Source: Streptomyces asiaticus
Lineage (GTDB): Bacteria > Actinomycetota > Actinomycetes > Streptomycetales > Streptomycetaceae
NCBI RefSeq assembly: GCF_018138715.1
Contig: NZ_JAGSHX010000006.1
Span: 9,982,001-10,046,000 of the forward strand
Direction: 5' to 3'
DNA: 64,000 nucleotides
The stretch's first letter is position 1; every line of letters starts with the position of its first letter. Below, piece after piece: positions 44,890 to 53,706 of the stretch. Both the position numbers and the translations under genes were made by a program. The notes under the pieces were generated by a model. The model saw nothing but the letters and a program-made list of their open reading frames with translations. It did no database searches and had not been told where the DNA came from.

Positions 44890-45695
44890 GCCGTGTCGTT
44901 GTTGTAGATGCCGGGCTCGCCGACGGTGTAGCCGACGTTCAGCGGACGGGAGGAGGTGATCAGGTTGATGTTCTCCTTGGCCACCGTCCAGCTCTCCAGT
45001 CCGCGTTCCGCCAGCAGCCGGCGCATCTCGGGCTCGCTGAACGAGGCACGCAGGGAGTCCATGAACTCGGCGGCGTCGCCGTCGGCGTACTGCAACACGA
45101 AGGAGACCATGCCCTCCTCCGCGTCCCGCGCCAGGTCGTACAGGACGACGATGCCTCCCGGCCGGCACACCCGGGCGCACTCGGCGACGATCCGCTCCGG
45201 CTTGTCCCAGCGGGCGACGGCGCAGAAGCTGAAGACGACGTCGAAGGAGTCGTCCTCGTAGGGCAGCCTGCTCAGCCTGGCCCACTCGCAGCCGAAGTCG
45301 CCGCCGTAGCCGACCAGGTTGGCGAAGATGGTGTTCTCCCGGGCCACCTCCAGGAAGGCGTCGTTGTTGTCGACCCCGGTGAACAGGGAGTCCGGGTGCT
45401 GGGCGGCGAGGCGGAGCGAGATCAGGCCGCTGGCGCAGCCCACCTCCAGGACGTCCTTGCCCCCGGTGCAGTAGGGGCCGATGAGCTTCATCATGTGCTG
45501 CATCGGGATGATCATCGAGGTGCGGATGTTCCGGTCGTAGGCACGGCACTCGTCGACATCGTCGAAGGTGTCCTTGCGCGGTACCCGCTCGGCGAGGTCG
45601 AAGATCTTCTGCCGACGGGCGCGCCGCCGTACGGGCGTCTCGGGTACCTCGGTGGCGGTGGCCGGTGCGGTGGCGGTGGTCTCAGGACTGGACAA
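44886..45695 (-). CDS. SAM-dependent methyltransferase next to HemN-like enzyme
   Basis: A 269-residue class I methyltransferase: KDVLEVGCASGLISLRLAAQHPDSLFTGVDNN (motif I), DSFDVVFSFCAVARWD (motif IV) and CRPGGIVVLYDLARD. It starts at TTG 45695 (AAAGGA 7 nt upstream), overlapping the HemN-like gene by 14 nt. In CC-1065 biosynthesis a HemN-like radical SAM enzyme (C10P) and an adjacent methyltransferase fold protein (C10Q) together build the cyclopropane. This protein or the one at 47178 is the candidate counterpart (inference). Confidence 0.85.
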   Translation of the reverse strand: MSSPETTATAPATATEVPETPVRRRARRQKIFDLAERVPRKDTFDDVDECRAYDRNIRTSMIIPMQHMMKLIGPYCTGGKDVLEVGCASGLISLRLAAQHPDSLFTGVDNNDAFLEVARENTIFANLVGYGGDFGCEWARLSRLPYEDDSFDVVFSFCAVARWDKPERIVAECARVCRPGGIVVLYDLARDAEEGMVSFVLQYADGDAAEFMDSLRASFSEPEMRRLLAERGLESWTVAKENINLITSSRPLNVGYTVGEPGIYNNDTA

Positions 45696-47181
45696 TGGGA
45701 AGTCCTTTCCGTCCGTCGGTGCGGTCGAGCTGCCAGTTGAGGATCTCGGTGCTCGCCGACGTGGGCTGCGGCAGCCGGTAGTTGCGGTCGGAGTAGAAGG
45801 TCTTGCAGATGTTGTCGATGTAGTACCAGCCCTTGGGGTAGGTGACCTGGAGCGCCTCGTCGGTGACGACCAGCAGCCCCTTCTCGACGAGCGAGTCGAC
45901 CTTGTCCTTGAAGTACTCGTAGGGGTCGACGCCGTGCCGCTCGCGGTACACCGAGCGCTTGACCCGCAGCAGCTTCAGTCCGAGGACCAGGCTTCGGCAG
46001 CGCTGCTCGTGCTCGTCGGTGTAGGCGCCCATGACCACCGGCAGCCGGCCGGAGTTGCAGGTGTCGATGTAGGCGTTGATGTCGGGCTGGTTGAGGTACA
46101 TGTGATTGTTGAGGTAGCCGTAGGCGCCGGAGCCGATGGCCACCATGTCTCCGCACCGGCCCCAGACCTGGGAGAGGTGGTCGGTGAGGCGGAAGGTGTC
46201 GGTCTCCATGCCCCGGTACGGCTTGGAGCCGTCGAGGAGGACCGGGTAGGTCGTCGCTCCCTCGGCCTCCCACTCGGGGCGCATCGGCTCCAGGAAGTCG
46301 TTGTACGTCAGGGCCAGGTAGCCGGCGTCCATGAGCGTGGTGTGCAGGTACTGGTACATCTCGTCCGCTTCCCGCGTGCTCGGGCACGGAGGCGTGGCGC
46401 CGGACTGCAGGGCGAAGAAGACCTCGGAACCCGGCAGCACCGCGTAGTTGTAGACGGAGAACGAGGTGACGGGCAGGTCCATCAGGGTGCGGATGTCCTG
46501 GGCCCACAGGTCGTGCGTCTGGCCCGGCATGCCGATCATGTAGTCGATGCAGAGGTTCTCCAGGCCGCTGCGGGCGATGAGTTCGATGGTGCGGGTGGCG
46601 GACTCACCGGTGTGGGCCCGGGCCCGGCCGAGGTAGCGCAGGATGGGGTCGTGGAAGGTCTGCACACCCAGGCTCATCCGGCTGACGCCGTGCTTGAGCA
46701 GCACGTCCAGCTTCTGCTGGTCGACGTCGACGGGGGTGGACTCGATGGTGACGGAGCAGTCGTCGCTGAAGTTCAGCCGCTGCTTCATGAAGCCCAGCAG
46801 GTCGTCGAGTTCCTCGGCGCGCAGCGTGGTCGGGGTGCCACCACCGAAGTAGCCGGAGGTGAAGACGACGTCGCGCAGGTACGGCGACTTCGAGTAGAGG
46901 TCGATCTCCGCCTTGAGGGCCTTGATGTAGCGCTGGACGAGGGTGTTGCGAGTGTTGAACTTGTTGTACGGGCACGATGTGCACACCTGGTTGCAGAACG
47001 GGATGTGCACGTAGAAGGAGGTGGTCCTGGGGAACTTCTCCTGCCTGGCGTACACCTGCTCGGGGCTGAGCGGCCCCACGTCGCACGGGTACCACCGGAC
47101 GAACTCGATGTCGCGTTCGGGATACTCGCGCCAGAAACTCGGTGTGTCGAGGAAGTTGCGGGTGATCGTCTCCTGGGTCAC
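45682..47181 (-). CDS. HemN-like radical SAM enzyme
   Basis: A 499-residue radical SAM protein. YVHIPFCNQVCTSCPYN carries the CxxxCxxC cluster ligands (Cys63, 67, 70), YFGGGTPTTL and SMGVQTFHD-like SLGVQTFHDPILRYLGR match HemN/HemW, and the C-terminal HemN_C-type domain (FKDKVDSLVEKGLLVV...YYIDNICKTF) is present. GTG 47181 has GGAGG 5 nt upstream and overlaps the previous stop by four bases. Specialised HemN-like enzymes make C-methyl or cyclopropane groups with two SAM molecules (C10P, YtkT, Jaw5, NosN). A cluster setting between two methyltransferases argues for such a role rather than haem synthesis. Confidence 0.88.
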   Translation of the reverse strand: MTQETITRNFLDTPSFWREYPERDIEFVRWYPCDVGPLSPEQVYARQEKFPRTTSFYVHIPFCNQVCTSCPYNKFNTRNTLVQRYIKALKAEIDLYSKSPYLRDVVFTSGYFGGGTPTTLRAEELDDLLGFMKQRLNFSDDCSVTIESTPVDVDQQKLDVLLKHGVSRMSLGVQTFHDPILRYLGRARAHTGESATRTIELIARSGLENLCIDYMIGMPGQTHDLWAQDIRTLMDLPVTSFSVYNYAVLPGSEVFFALQSGATPPCPSTREADEMYQYLHTTLMDAGYLALTYNDFLEPMRPEWEAEGATTYPVLLDGSKPYRGMETDTFRLTDHLSQVWGRCGDMVAIGSGAYGYLNNHMYLNQPDINAYIDTCNSGRLPVVMGAYTDEHEQRCRSLVLGLKLLRVKRSVYRERHGVDPYEYFKDKVDSLVEKGLLVVTDEALQVTYPKGWYYIDNICKTFYSDRNYRLPQPTSASTEILNWQLDRTDGRKGLPIVQS

Positions 47182-47963
47182 GGGGACCTCCACGGGTCGG
47201 ATGGGGCGGTGGAAGCGGTCGGGGCCGGACGCGTCCGTGCGACGGCGCGACGGAAGCGCAGGGTGAGGGCCATCGGGCCGTCGGGTTCGGCCGTCCAGGA
47301 CGTGAGCCCCGCGTGGCGCAGCAGGTCGTACACCTCGGCGCGGGTGTAGGCGCCCTGGAGGGAGATGAGGTAGGTGCGCAGCCGGTAGCGGCCCTCCTCC
47401 GAGGTGTCGTCGGCCATCTCGCGCAGCGAGTACTCGAGGATGAAGGGGTCCGGGTCGCGCCGCAGATCGTTCACGAGCACCCGCCCGCCGGGTGCGGTGA
47501 GGGCGGCCAGCCGGCCCAGCGCGCCGGCCGGGTCCGGCCAGGTGTTGAACGCGTTGGCGCTGTAGACGGTCCCGAAGCGCCGCCCGCGCCAGGCGGCGTC
47601 GTCCGGGTCGGGGACACCGCCGGGTGCGATGCGGAGCCGCGCCGTGACACCCGCGTCGTGCAGCCGCCGCGCGTACAGCTCGCGCGCCGCCTCCGACTCG
47701 CAGACGGCGTGCAGCTCCAGTGGCGTGTCCCGCGCCGCGCGGCGCAGTAGTTCGACGCCGAGCCCCCCGTAGCCGGTGCCGACCTCCAGCACCGGACCGC
47801 CGGGGCTGTCACTCGCGGCGGCCACGACCTCGTCCAGCAGCTCCTCCTTGTAGTGGTTGCGGGCGGCCAGGTAGCGGTCGTAGGCGGTGCGCTCGGCGGC
47901 GGTGGCCCGCGGGTGGTCCGGCGGCATCCGGTCGGCGAAGAAGGGCGGAGCGGTCGCCGCCAT
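47178..47963 (-). CDS. SAM-dependent methyltransferase
   Basis: A 261-residue class I methyltransferase. GGPVLEVGTGYGGLGVELLRRAARD is motif I, RFGTVYSANAFNTWPDP motif IV and TAPGGRVLVNDLRRDPD the next strand. ATG 47963 with GGAGG 9 nt upstream is preferred; GTG 47972 would give a GTGA overlap with the BtrH-like gene. Flanks the HemN-like gene on its upstream side. Confidence 0.87.
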   Translation of the reverse strand: MAATAPPFFADRMPPDHPRATAAERTAYDRYLAARNHYKEELLDEVVAAASDSPGGPVLEVGTGYGGLGVELLRRAARDTPLELHAVCESEAARELYARRLHDAGVTARLRIAPGGVPDPDDAAWRGRRFGTVYSANAFNTWPDPAGALGRLAALTAPGGRVLVNDLRRDPDPFILEYSLREMADDTSEEGRYRLRTYLISLQGAYTRAEVYDLLRHAGLTSWTAEPDGPMALTLRFRRAVARTRPAPTASTAPSDPWRSP

Positions 47964-47968
47964 GGCCG

Positions 47969-49117
47969 TCACACCTCCTTCAGCTCGTCGAACAGTGCCC
48001 GTTCGGACGCGACGAGCCGGCGCACGGCCGAGCACAGCGCCGCGCTCAGCTGCTCGCGCATCGGGTCGAGCCCGGCGGCCGCGTCGGCGCGCAGCTCCGG
48101 CAGCCGCGCCCCGAGCCGGGCGGCGCGGACCAGCGCCTCCTCGGTTCCGTCGAGCAGCCACTGCTCGCGCTCCCGGTAGGTGTCCCGCAGTTCCGTGAAG
48201 GCCGGGGTCCAGGCCGGGACGAGGAGTTCCAGGAAGGAGTCCCAGGCGTCGACGCAGGCCTGGGCGAGGGGTACGGCCCGCCGCAGGTGCGCGTCGTGGG
48301 TGCGGGCGGCGGCCTGGCACAGGAAGTCGCGGAACAGGACGCGGAAGGCGCTGCCGCCGGTGCCCGCGAGTTCGAAGTCGACGAAGGCGCCGACGAGTTC
48401 GGCCACCACGTCCTCGGCCGGGGCACGGCGCACCAGATGGTCCAGGCCCGCCCCGTAGGCGGTGAGCCCGCGCAGGCCGAAGGTGGGGACGGGGGGCCGG
48501 AGCATGGCCTGGCAGGAGGAGCGCACACCGCGCCGTATGTCGTCCTCGGCGGGTTCGCGGGCCGACGCCCAGTCGGCGCTGAGCCGGGCGTGGCGGGGCG
48601 GGAAGGGGTGGTGCGTGGAGCCGCGGGCGGCCGCCAGCTCGGCCAGGGTGAGGGTACGCGGCCGGGAGCAGCGGTCGGACACCGAGACCGTGCCGCGTCC
48701 TGGGCCGTGTCCGTGGACGATGAACGCGTGACCGCCGAAGTGCCGGGTGGCCTGGAAATACGGCAGGTGGAACAGATCGCCGTAGACGATGACCGGACGC
48801 CCCTGGTCGAGCTGTTCGCGCAGCTCCCGCCAGGCTCGATCCGCGTCCTCCGTGACCACGACGTCCAGCCGCAGTCCGACCCCCTCCGCCATGCGGCGGG
48901 TGAACTCGGGGAACGGGCCGTTGCGCCCTCCCGTGAACGACCGGCCGCCGCCGGGCGGCGGAGGCATGTGCATGAAGTTGATGCCCCCGGCGACCCCGAA
49001 CAGCAGTGGTTCGGCGACCTCCACCCCGTGGAAGGCGAGCATCTTGTGGAACGCGGAGGTCTCGCAGTTGGCCCCGCCGTACCGGGTGAACGGCGGCGCC
49101 GTGCCGGCGGTCGTCAC
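47969..49117 (-). CDS. BtrH-like protein (BtrH_N + DUF4872), copy 1
   Basis: A 382-residue protein with the BtrH N-terminal domain, a papain/C39-like fold. The conserved nucleophile Cys18 is in YGGANCETSAFHKML and His130 in HFGGHAFIVHG; the helical DUF4872 half follows. In butirosin biosynthesis BtrH moves an acyl group from a carrier protein to an amine, forming an amide. No carrier protein is visible here, so the acyl donor may be the CoA or adenylate product of the ligase two genes upstream. It overlaps both neighbours by four bases or nearly so. A second copy lies at 60997. Confidence 0.85.
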   Translation of the reverse strand: MTTAGTAPPFTRYGGANCETSAFHKMLAFHGVEVAEPLLFGVAGGINFMHMPPPPGGGRSFTGGRNGPFPEFTRRMAEGVGLRLDVVVTEDADRAWRELREQLDQGRPVIVYGDLFHLPYFQATRHFGGHAFIVHGHGPGRGTVSVSDRCSRPRTLTLAELAAARGSTHHPFPPRHARLSADWASAREPAEDDIRRGVRSSCQAMLRPPVPTFGLRGLTAYGAGLDHLVRRAPAEDVVAELVGAFVDFELAGTGGSAFRVLFRDFLCQAAARTHDAHLRRAVPLAQACVDAWDSFLELLVPAWTPAFTELRDTYREREQWLLDGTEEALVRAARLGARLPELRADAAAGLDPMREQLSAALCSAVRRLVASERALFDELKEV

Positions 49118-49854
49118 GCGGCACCCCCGATCGGCTCCGCGTGGCGCTCGGCGGCCAGTTCGTCGAGGATCGAGCGGGTGTATGGATTCCCGGGCTGGGG
49201 CGGGTGGTCGAGAGCGGTTCCGGCGAGGACGTTGCGGATCGCGGAGCGGACGAGCACCGGTTCCGTCCCGGCGGTGGACAGGGCGCGGGCCAGGTTCTCG
49301 CAGGCGGCCAGCGCGGCCTTGGTGGCCGCGCGGTTGACGGCGCCGACCGAGTCCTCGTCCCCGGCCACCACGGTGCCCAGGTCCCTGGTGATCGCCCGCA
49401 GCAGGTCCAGGCGGTGACGGTCGGCGGTGACGAACACCGCCGGTACGCCGTGGGCGAGCGCCGTGTACTGGCAGACCGGCTTCAGTCCGAGCACGTCGGT
49501 CCCGGCCGCGGGGCCGGCGGCGACCAGGGCGCGCAGCTCCGCGGTCGCCACCCCCGTGACGAGGCTGATGAAGGTCGGGCGGGTGCCGTGCCCGGCAGCG
49601 AGCCGGGCCAGGTGCAGCAGCGCATCCGGTGCGGCGTGTGGTGGCACGCACAGCAGTACGGCGCCGGCGGCACGCACCAGTTCCGGCGCTTGGACGGCCC
49701 GGGCCCCGGTGCGCTCGGCCGCTTGGCGGAGGGCGGACGCGTCGCTGTCGTACAGGACCGTACGGAAGCGGTCCCGCAGCCGGGCGGCCAGTACCTCTCC
49801 CAGACGTCCCGTCCCGACGATTCCCAGGGTATGCGGGCTGTGCTGACCGGTCAT
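49114..49854 (-). CDS. Pyrroline-5-carboxylate-reductase-like dehydrogenase
   Basis: A 246-residue NAD(P)-binding protein. LGIVGTGRLGEVLAARL is the Rossmann glycine motif, AVLLCVPPHAAPDALLHL and FISLVTGVATAELRALV follow the ProC fold, and the C-terminal helices (AVNRAATKAALAACENLARAL) correspond to the dimer domain. It probably reduces or oxidises a cyclic imine or amino-acid-type intermediate. The typical ProC ending is altered, so proline synthesis is unlikely. ATGA and GTGA overlaps join it to its neighbours. Confidence 0.8.
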   Translation of the reverse strand: MTGQHSPHTLGIVGTGRLGEVLAARLRDRFRTVLYDSDASALRQAAERTGARAVQAPELVRAAGAVLLCVPPHAAPDALLHLARLAAGHGTRPTFISLVTGVATAELRALVAAGPAAGTDVLGLKPVCQYTALAHGVPAVFVTADRHRLDLLRAITRDLGTVVAGDEDSVGAVNRAATKAALAACENLARALSTAGTEPVLVRSAIRNVLAGTALDHPPQPGNPYTRSILDELAAERHAEPIGGAA

Positions 49855-51176
49855 GACACCGCCGCCAGATCGTCCAGGCTGAGACTGCCGGGCTTGAGCA
49901 TCCGGTCCATGGCCTGCCGGACCTGGGCGCGGTCGATGGGCGAGACGGCGGGCCGCAGTCCGAAGGCGTCCTCCACGCGCCGGGTGACGGCCGCGCACAG
50001 TCCGCCCGGATCGCCGTTCTCCGTTTCCACCTTGACCACGAGTCCGTCGTCGGTGATGCCCGCGGCCCAGTACAGCCCCGTTCCCTCGGTCGACAGGACG
50101 ACCTCCTCCAGGGCCAGCTTGTTGATCCGCCGTCCGCCGTGGACGAGCTGCTCGCCGACCCGGCCGTGGTGGGCGAGCACCCGGTTCGGGCTGCCGCAGA
50201 CGCAGGGCTCGCCCGATACGGTCACGTAGTCGCCGGTGCGGTAGCGCAGCAACGGCATCGCGCGGCTGACCAGTGTGGTCAGCACCAGTTCGCCGGCGGT
50301 ACCGTCGGGTACCGGTTCCGTGGTCTCGGGGTCCAGCACCTCGAACAGGTGCCGGTCCTCGGTGAGATGCAGGCTCCCCGCGGCGCAGACCAGGCCCAGG
50401 GAGTTGGTCTCGGTGGAGCCGTACGCGTTGGAGAGCCGAACCCCCCACAGGTCAGCGATCTTGGCGAGCTTGGCGGGCGAGCAGGTCTCGCCGACGTACA
50501 GGAAGGTGCGCAGGCCCACCTCCGCCGGGTCCCGGCCGCTGTCCGCCAGCATGTCGTACAGCCGCAGTGCGCGGCTCGGGGTGCAGACCAGGCCGGTCGG
50601 GCCGACCCGCCACATCATCTCGACCATGCGCTCGAAGGGGCAGACCCGGCTCAGGGTGCCGACGGCGACCACCCCCGCGCCGGCCTGCTCCAGGGCCCGG
50701 TCGAGGTCGTACGAGGCGAAGGCGAGCTCATAGGGGATGGCGACGAAGACCAGGTCGCCGGGGCCGAAGACGTGCCCGACCGAGCGCTCCACGGCGACGT
50801 TGCCGCGGATCCAGTCCTCGTAGGTGATCACCGAGGAGGTGGGGCTGCCGGTGGTGCCGGTGGACTCCCCGTACCGCACGATCTCCCGCCGGTCGACGGC
50901 GACCAGTCCGAAGGGGTAGGCCTCACGGAGGTCCCGCTTGGTGGTGAACGGCAGCTTGCGGATGTCGTCGAGGTGGTCGATCACAGTGCCCCGGTGGGCG
51001 GCCCAGCGCTCGCTGTAGTACGGCGATGCGGACAGCGCGTAGGCGACGTGGTCGCGCAGCCGGCCCAGCCGGAGTCGCGCCGCCTGGTCCCGGGTGAGCT
51101 TCTCGTAGGCGTCGAGGTCGGCGAGTGCCGAACGGCGGATCTCCTCGTACCTGAGGTACGGCGGTGCGGCGGTCAC
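49851..51176 (-). CDS. AMP-dependent ligase, phenylacetate-CoA ligase type
   Basis: A 441-residue adenylate-forming enzyme of the PaaK family. YGESTGTTGSPTSSVITYEDW is the P-loop-like motif (A3), NAYGSTETNSLG is motif A5, and LLRYRTGDYVTV is motif A7. The shortened C-terminus ends VRQAMDRMLKPGSLSLDDL with a Lys equivalent to A10. It should activate an aromatic or heteroaromatic carboxylic acid as adenylate or CoA thioester. With no NRPS in the window, it is the natural source of acyl groups for the BtrH-like proteins. Confidence 0.9.
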   Translation of the reverse strand: MTAAPPYLRYEEIRRSALADLDAYEKLTRDQAARLRLGRLRDHVAYALSASPYYSERWAAHRGTVIDHLDDIRKLPFTTKRDLREAYPFGLVAVDRREIVRYGESTGTTGSPTSSVITYEDWIRGNVAVERSVGHVFGPGDLVFVAIPYELAFASYDLDRALEQAGAGVVAVGTLSRVCPFERMVEMMWRVGPTGLVCTPSRALRLYDMLADSGRDPAEVGLRTFLYVGETCSPAKLAKIADLWGVRLSNAYGSTETNSLGLVCAAGSLHLTEDRHLFEVLDPETTEPVPDGTAGELVLTTLVSRAMPLLRYRTGDYVTVSGEPCVCGSPNRVLAHHGRVGEQLVHGGRRINKLALEEVVLSTEGTGLYWAAGITDDGLVVKVETENGDPGGLCAAVTRRVEDAFGLRPAVSPIDRAQVRQAMDRMLKPGSLSLDDLAAVS

Positions 51177-52225
51177 TGGGTCTCCTCCCCGAAGAGGATC
51201 TGCGTCTTGATGCGAGGGGTGGTGCCGTGCGGTGCGGGCGCGAAGGCCTCGCCGGCCCGGCCGGCCGGGAGGCGGTGGGTCACGAGCCGAGCGGCCTCCT
51301 CGCGGTGGTCGGCCAGGAACGCCTGGACGCCGCGGAAACTGCCGGTGCCGCCGATTGATCCGCTGAGCGTGAGGCTCTTGGCGACGAGCAGATCGGTCCG
51401 CAGGTTCGCGGAGGAGCGCAGGCCGAAGCAGAGGACCCGGCCCAGGGGGAGGGCCAGGGCCAAGGCGGTGTTCATCCCGTGCTCGCTGCCGGAGCACTCG
51501 ACGACCACCGGATAGCGGGCGTCCTTGGTGAGGGCGGCGTAGTCGGCGGCGCCGTGTCCGCCGACGGGCGGCGGTGTGCGGAGTACGGCGTCCGGGAACA
51601 GGCCGGCGACCAGGGCCGCCTTGGCGGGGTCGGCCTCCATGACGCGCACCGAGCGCACCTTGTACTCGTGGGTCAGCAGCAGATGGCTCGCGAGTCCCAG
51701 CGCGCCGGCGCCGATGACCAGCACGTCGTCGTCCTCGTGCAGCGGGATGCGGCACAGCCCGTGGTGGGCGACGGCGAAGAACTCGCTGAGGGCCAGCAGC
51801 CCCGCGCCGAGGTCGAAGTCGTCCGCGTAGAGGTAGCGGCTGTCGACCGTTCTGTGACGGGTGGAGAATCCGTCCACGGTGATTCCGAACTTCTGGATGT
51901 GGTGGCAGACGTTGCGGTCGGCCGCGCACCGCGGGCAGCGCCCGCACCAGCGGGAGCAGTCCCCGGTCACCAGGTGGCCGAGCAGCGGCCTCGCCCCGGC
52001 GCCGGCGTCCACGACGCGTCCGGACCACTCGTGGCCGAAGCGGATGGGGTAGCTGCGCGGGCCGCCGTAGGTGCCCTCGTAGAGCCGGTGGTCGCTGCCG
52101 CAGAGCGTGACCCGGTCGACCTCGACGACCACGTCGTCGGGGCGCAGCGCGGGCAGCGGGGGAGAGGTGTCGGACGACCGGAGCTCGCCGGGGCCGGTCA
52201 GCAGCAGATCGCGTACATGGGTCAC
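51173..52225 (-). CDS. Zinc-dependent alcohol dehydrogenase
   Basis: A 350-residue medium-chain dehydrogenase: LCGSDHRLYEG and RFGHEWSGRVV hold the catalytic zinc ligands, CSRWCGRCPRCAADRNVC the four structural zinc cysteines, and VLVIGAGALGLASHLLL the NAD(P) site. This class includes threonine, sorbitol and aminocyclitol (BtrE/NeoA-like) dehydrogenases, so oxidation of a cyclitol hydroxyl made by the cyclase in the same operon is one possibility. GTGA overlaps on both sides. Confidence 0.9.
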   Translation of the reverse strand: MTHVRDLLLTGPGELRSSDTSPPLPALRPDDVVVEVDRVTLCGSDHRLYEGTYGGPRSYPIRFGHEWSGRVVDAGAGARPLLGHLVTGDCSRWCGRCPRCAADRNVCHHIQKFGITVDGFSTRHRTVDSRYLYADDFDLGAGLLALSEFFAVAHHGLCRIPLHEDDDVLVIGAGALGLASHLLLTHEYKVRSVRVMEADPAKAALVAGLFPDAVLRTPPPVGGHGAADYAALTKDARYPVVVECSGSEHGMNTALALALPLGRVLCFGLRSSANLRTDLLVAKSLTLSGSIGGTGSFRGVQAFLADHREEAARLVTHRLPAGRAGEAFAPAPHGTTPRIKTQILFGEETQ

Positions 52226-53706
52226 GGCCGGTCCTCCCGACGTGGGGTCGCGACGAGAGGGGCCGGCGCGGGACCGCGCCGGGGCAGGTGCGTCATCAGC
52301 TCGGCCTCGATGCGACGGCTCTCCTCCCGCGCCATCCGGATGCGTGTTCGAAGGCCGATGGTGCGCAGGCCCCACCACAGGTACCAGTTGTCGTTGGCCA
52401 GCACCCGCTCCTCGATCTCGTCGAGGAGGGCGTCGTCGCCGATGACGCCCTTCGAGACGTAGTACTTGGGCACGATGAACCGCTCGTCGCCGGTGAGCTG
52501 TCCCTCCGCCACGGCGGTGGTGTGCAGCGCTGTGCCGCGGCACACCCGCAGCCCCAGCGTCCAGTAGGCATGGGCGTCGGGCGCGCCGGAGGGGACCAGT
52601 TCGTCCATGACGTCGAAGGTCTCCCGCACCGAGTCGCGGTCGTCGCCGGGGCTGCCGATGAAGAGGCAGTGCTCGACCCTGACGCCGGCCTGTTCGAAGA
52701 GCCGGTGGGACTGGACGATCTGGCGTTGGCGGAAGTTCTTCTTCAGCCCGCGCAGGATGCGGTCGCAGCCCGAGTCGGTGCCGAACTCGACGTAGTAGCA
52801 GCCGGTCCGGACCATCAGGTCGACCAGTTCGGGCGTGACATTGCCCGGGTTGATCATGCAGGACCAGGGCATCTCGATGCCGCGCCGCACGAACTCCTTG
52901 AGGATCTCCAGGGAGTAGTTGAGCGGCAGGTTGAACACCCCGTCGACGATCTCCAGGACCTCCAGGCCCTCGTCGCGCAGCCGCTCGACCTCATCGGCGA
53001 CCCGGGAGACCTCGTCGAACTTCACCCCGGTGCCGTCCACCAGGAAGTTGCTGCAGAAGACGCACTCCAGCACGCAGCCCTTCTTGGTCTGGATGGTGGC
53101 CGGGACCTTCTCACTGCGGTCGTGGGTCTCGTAGGAGTAGGTGAAGTAGCGCCGGTCGTACAGGTCGGGATCGGGGCGGACGGCCTTGCGGTAGTCGATC
53201 CGGAAGACGGGCTCCCTGCGGTGGTACGAGCCGTCCGGCCGGCGGTAGATGACGCCGGGGACGTCCTCGGGCTCCGCACCGCGGGCGAGATGGACGAGGA
53301 AGGGGACCATGGACTCCTCGGCGAAGCCGGTGATGCCGTACTCGGCCCGGACGAAGCCCATGAGGTCCTCGGGGACGGTGGAGAAGCCGGGACCGCCGAG
53401 GACGATGGTCACCCCCGGGTGCTCCGCGCGCGCCCAGTCGGCCACTTCGCGGGCGAGCGGGGTGTAGATGACCGGTTCCAGCATGTTCTGCGAGTCGACG
53501 TTGCGGATGGAGATGCCGACGACGTGGGGGCGCAGCCGGGCGACGGCGGCCCGGACGGCCTCCTCGTCCTCCTCCTCCCACATCAGGTCCAGCACCTCGG
53601 CCTCGTGTCCGGCGGTACGCACCTGGGTGGCCACGGTGACCATGCCGATGGGCAGCACCGGCCGGAAGGACTTGAGCTTGTTGACGGAGACGAACAGCAC
53701 TTTCAC
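52222..53706 (-). CDS. Radical SAM protein with probable B12-binding N-terminal domain
   Basis: A 494-residue protein. Residues 1-150 resemble a cobalamin-binding fold (VLFVSVNKLKSFRPVLPIGM, VVGISIRNVDSQN, IVLGGPGFSTVPE), without the DxHxxG base-off motif. The radical SAM core follows, with Cys211, Cys215 and Cys218 in KKGCVLECVFCSN, then EIVDGVFNLP and EFGTDSGCDRILRGLKKNF. Class B enzymes methylate unactivated carbons or rearrange rings. Starts at GTG 53706 overlapping the decarboxylase stop. Confidence 0.88.
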   Translation of the reverse strand: MKVLFVSVNKLKSFRPVLPIGMVTVATQVRTAGHEAEVLDLMWEEEDEEAVRAAVARLRPHVVGISIRNVDSQNMLEPVIYTPLAREVADWARAEHPGVTIVLGGPGFSTVPEDLMGFVRAEYGITGFAEESMVPFLVHLARGAEPEDVPGVIYRRPDGSYHRREPVFRIDYRKAVRPDPDLYDRRYFTYSYETHDRSEKVPATIQTKKGCVLECVFCSNFLVDGTGVKFDEVSRVADEVERLRDEGLEVLEIVDGVFNLPLNYSLEILKEFVRRGIEMPWSCMINPGNVTPELVDLMVRTGCYYVEFGTDSGCDRILRGLKKNFRQRQIVQSHRLFEQAGVRVEHCLFIGSPGDDRDSVRETFDVMDELVPSGAPDAHAYWTLGLRVCRGTALHTTAVAEGQLTGDERFIVPKYYVSKGVIGDDALLDEIEERVLANDNWYLWWGLRTIGLRTRIRMAREESRRIEAELMTHLPRRGPAPAPLVATPRREDRP

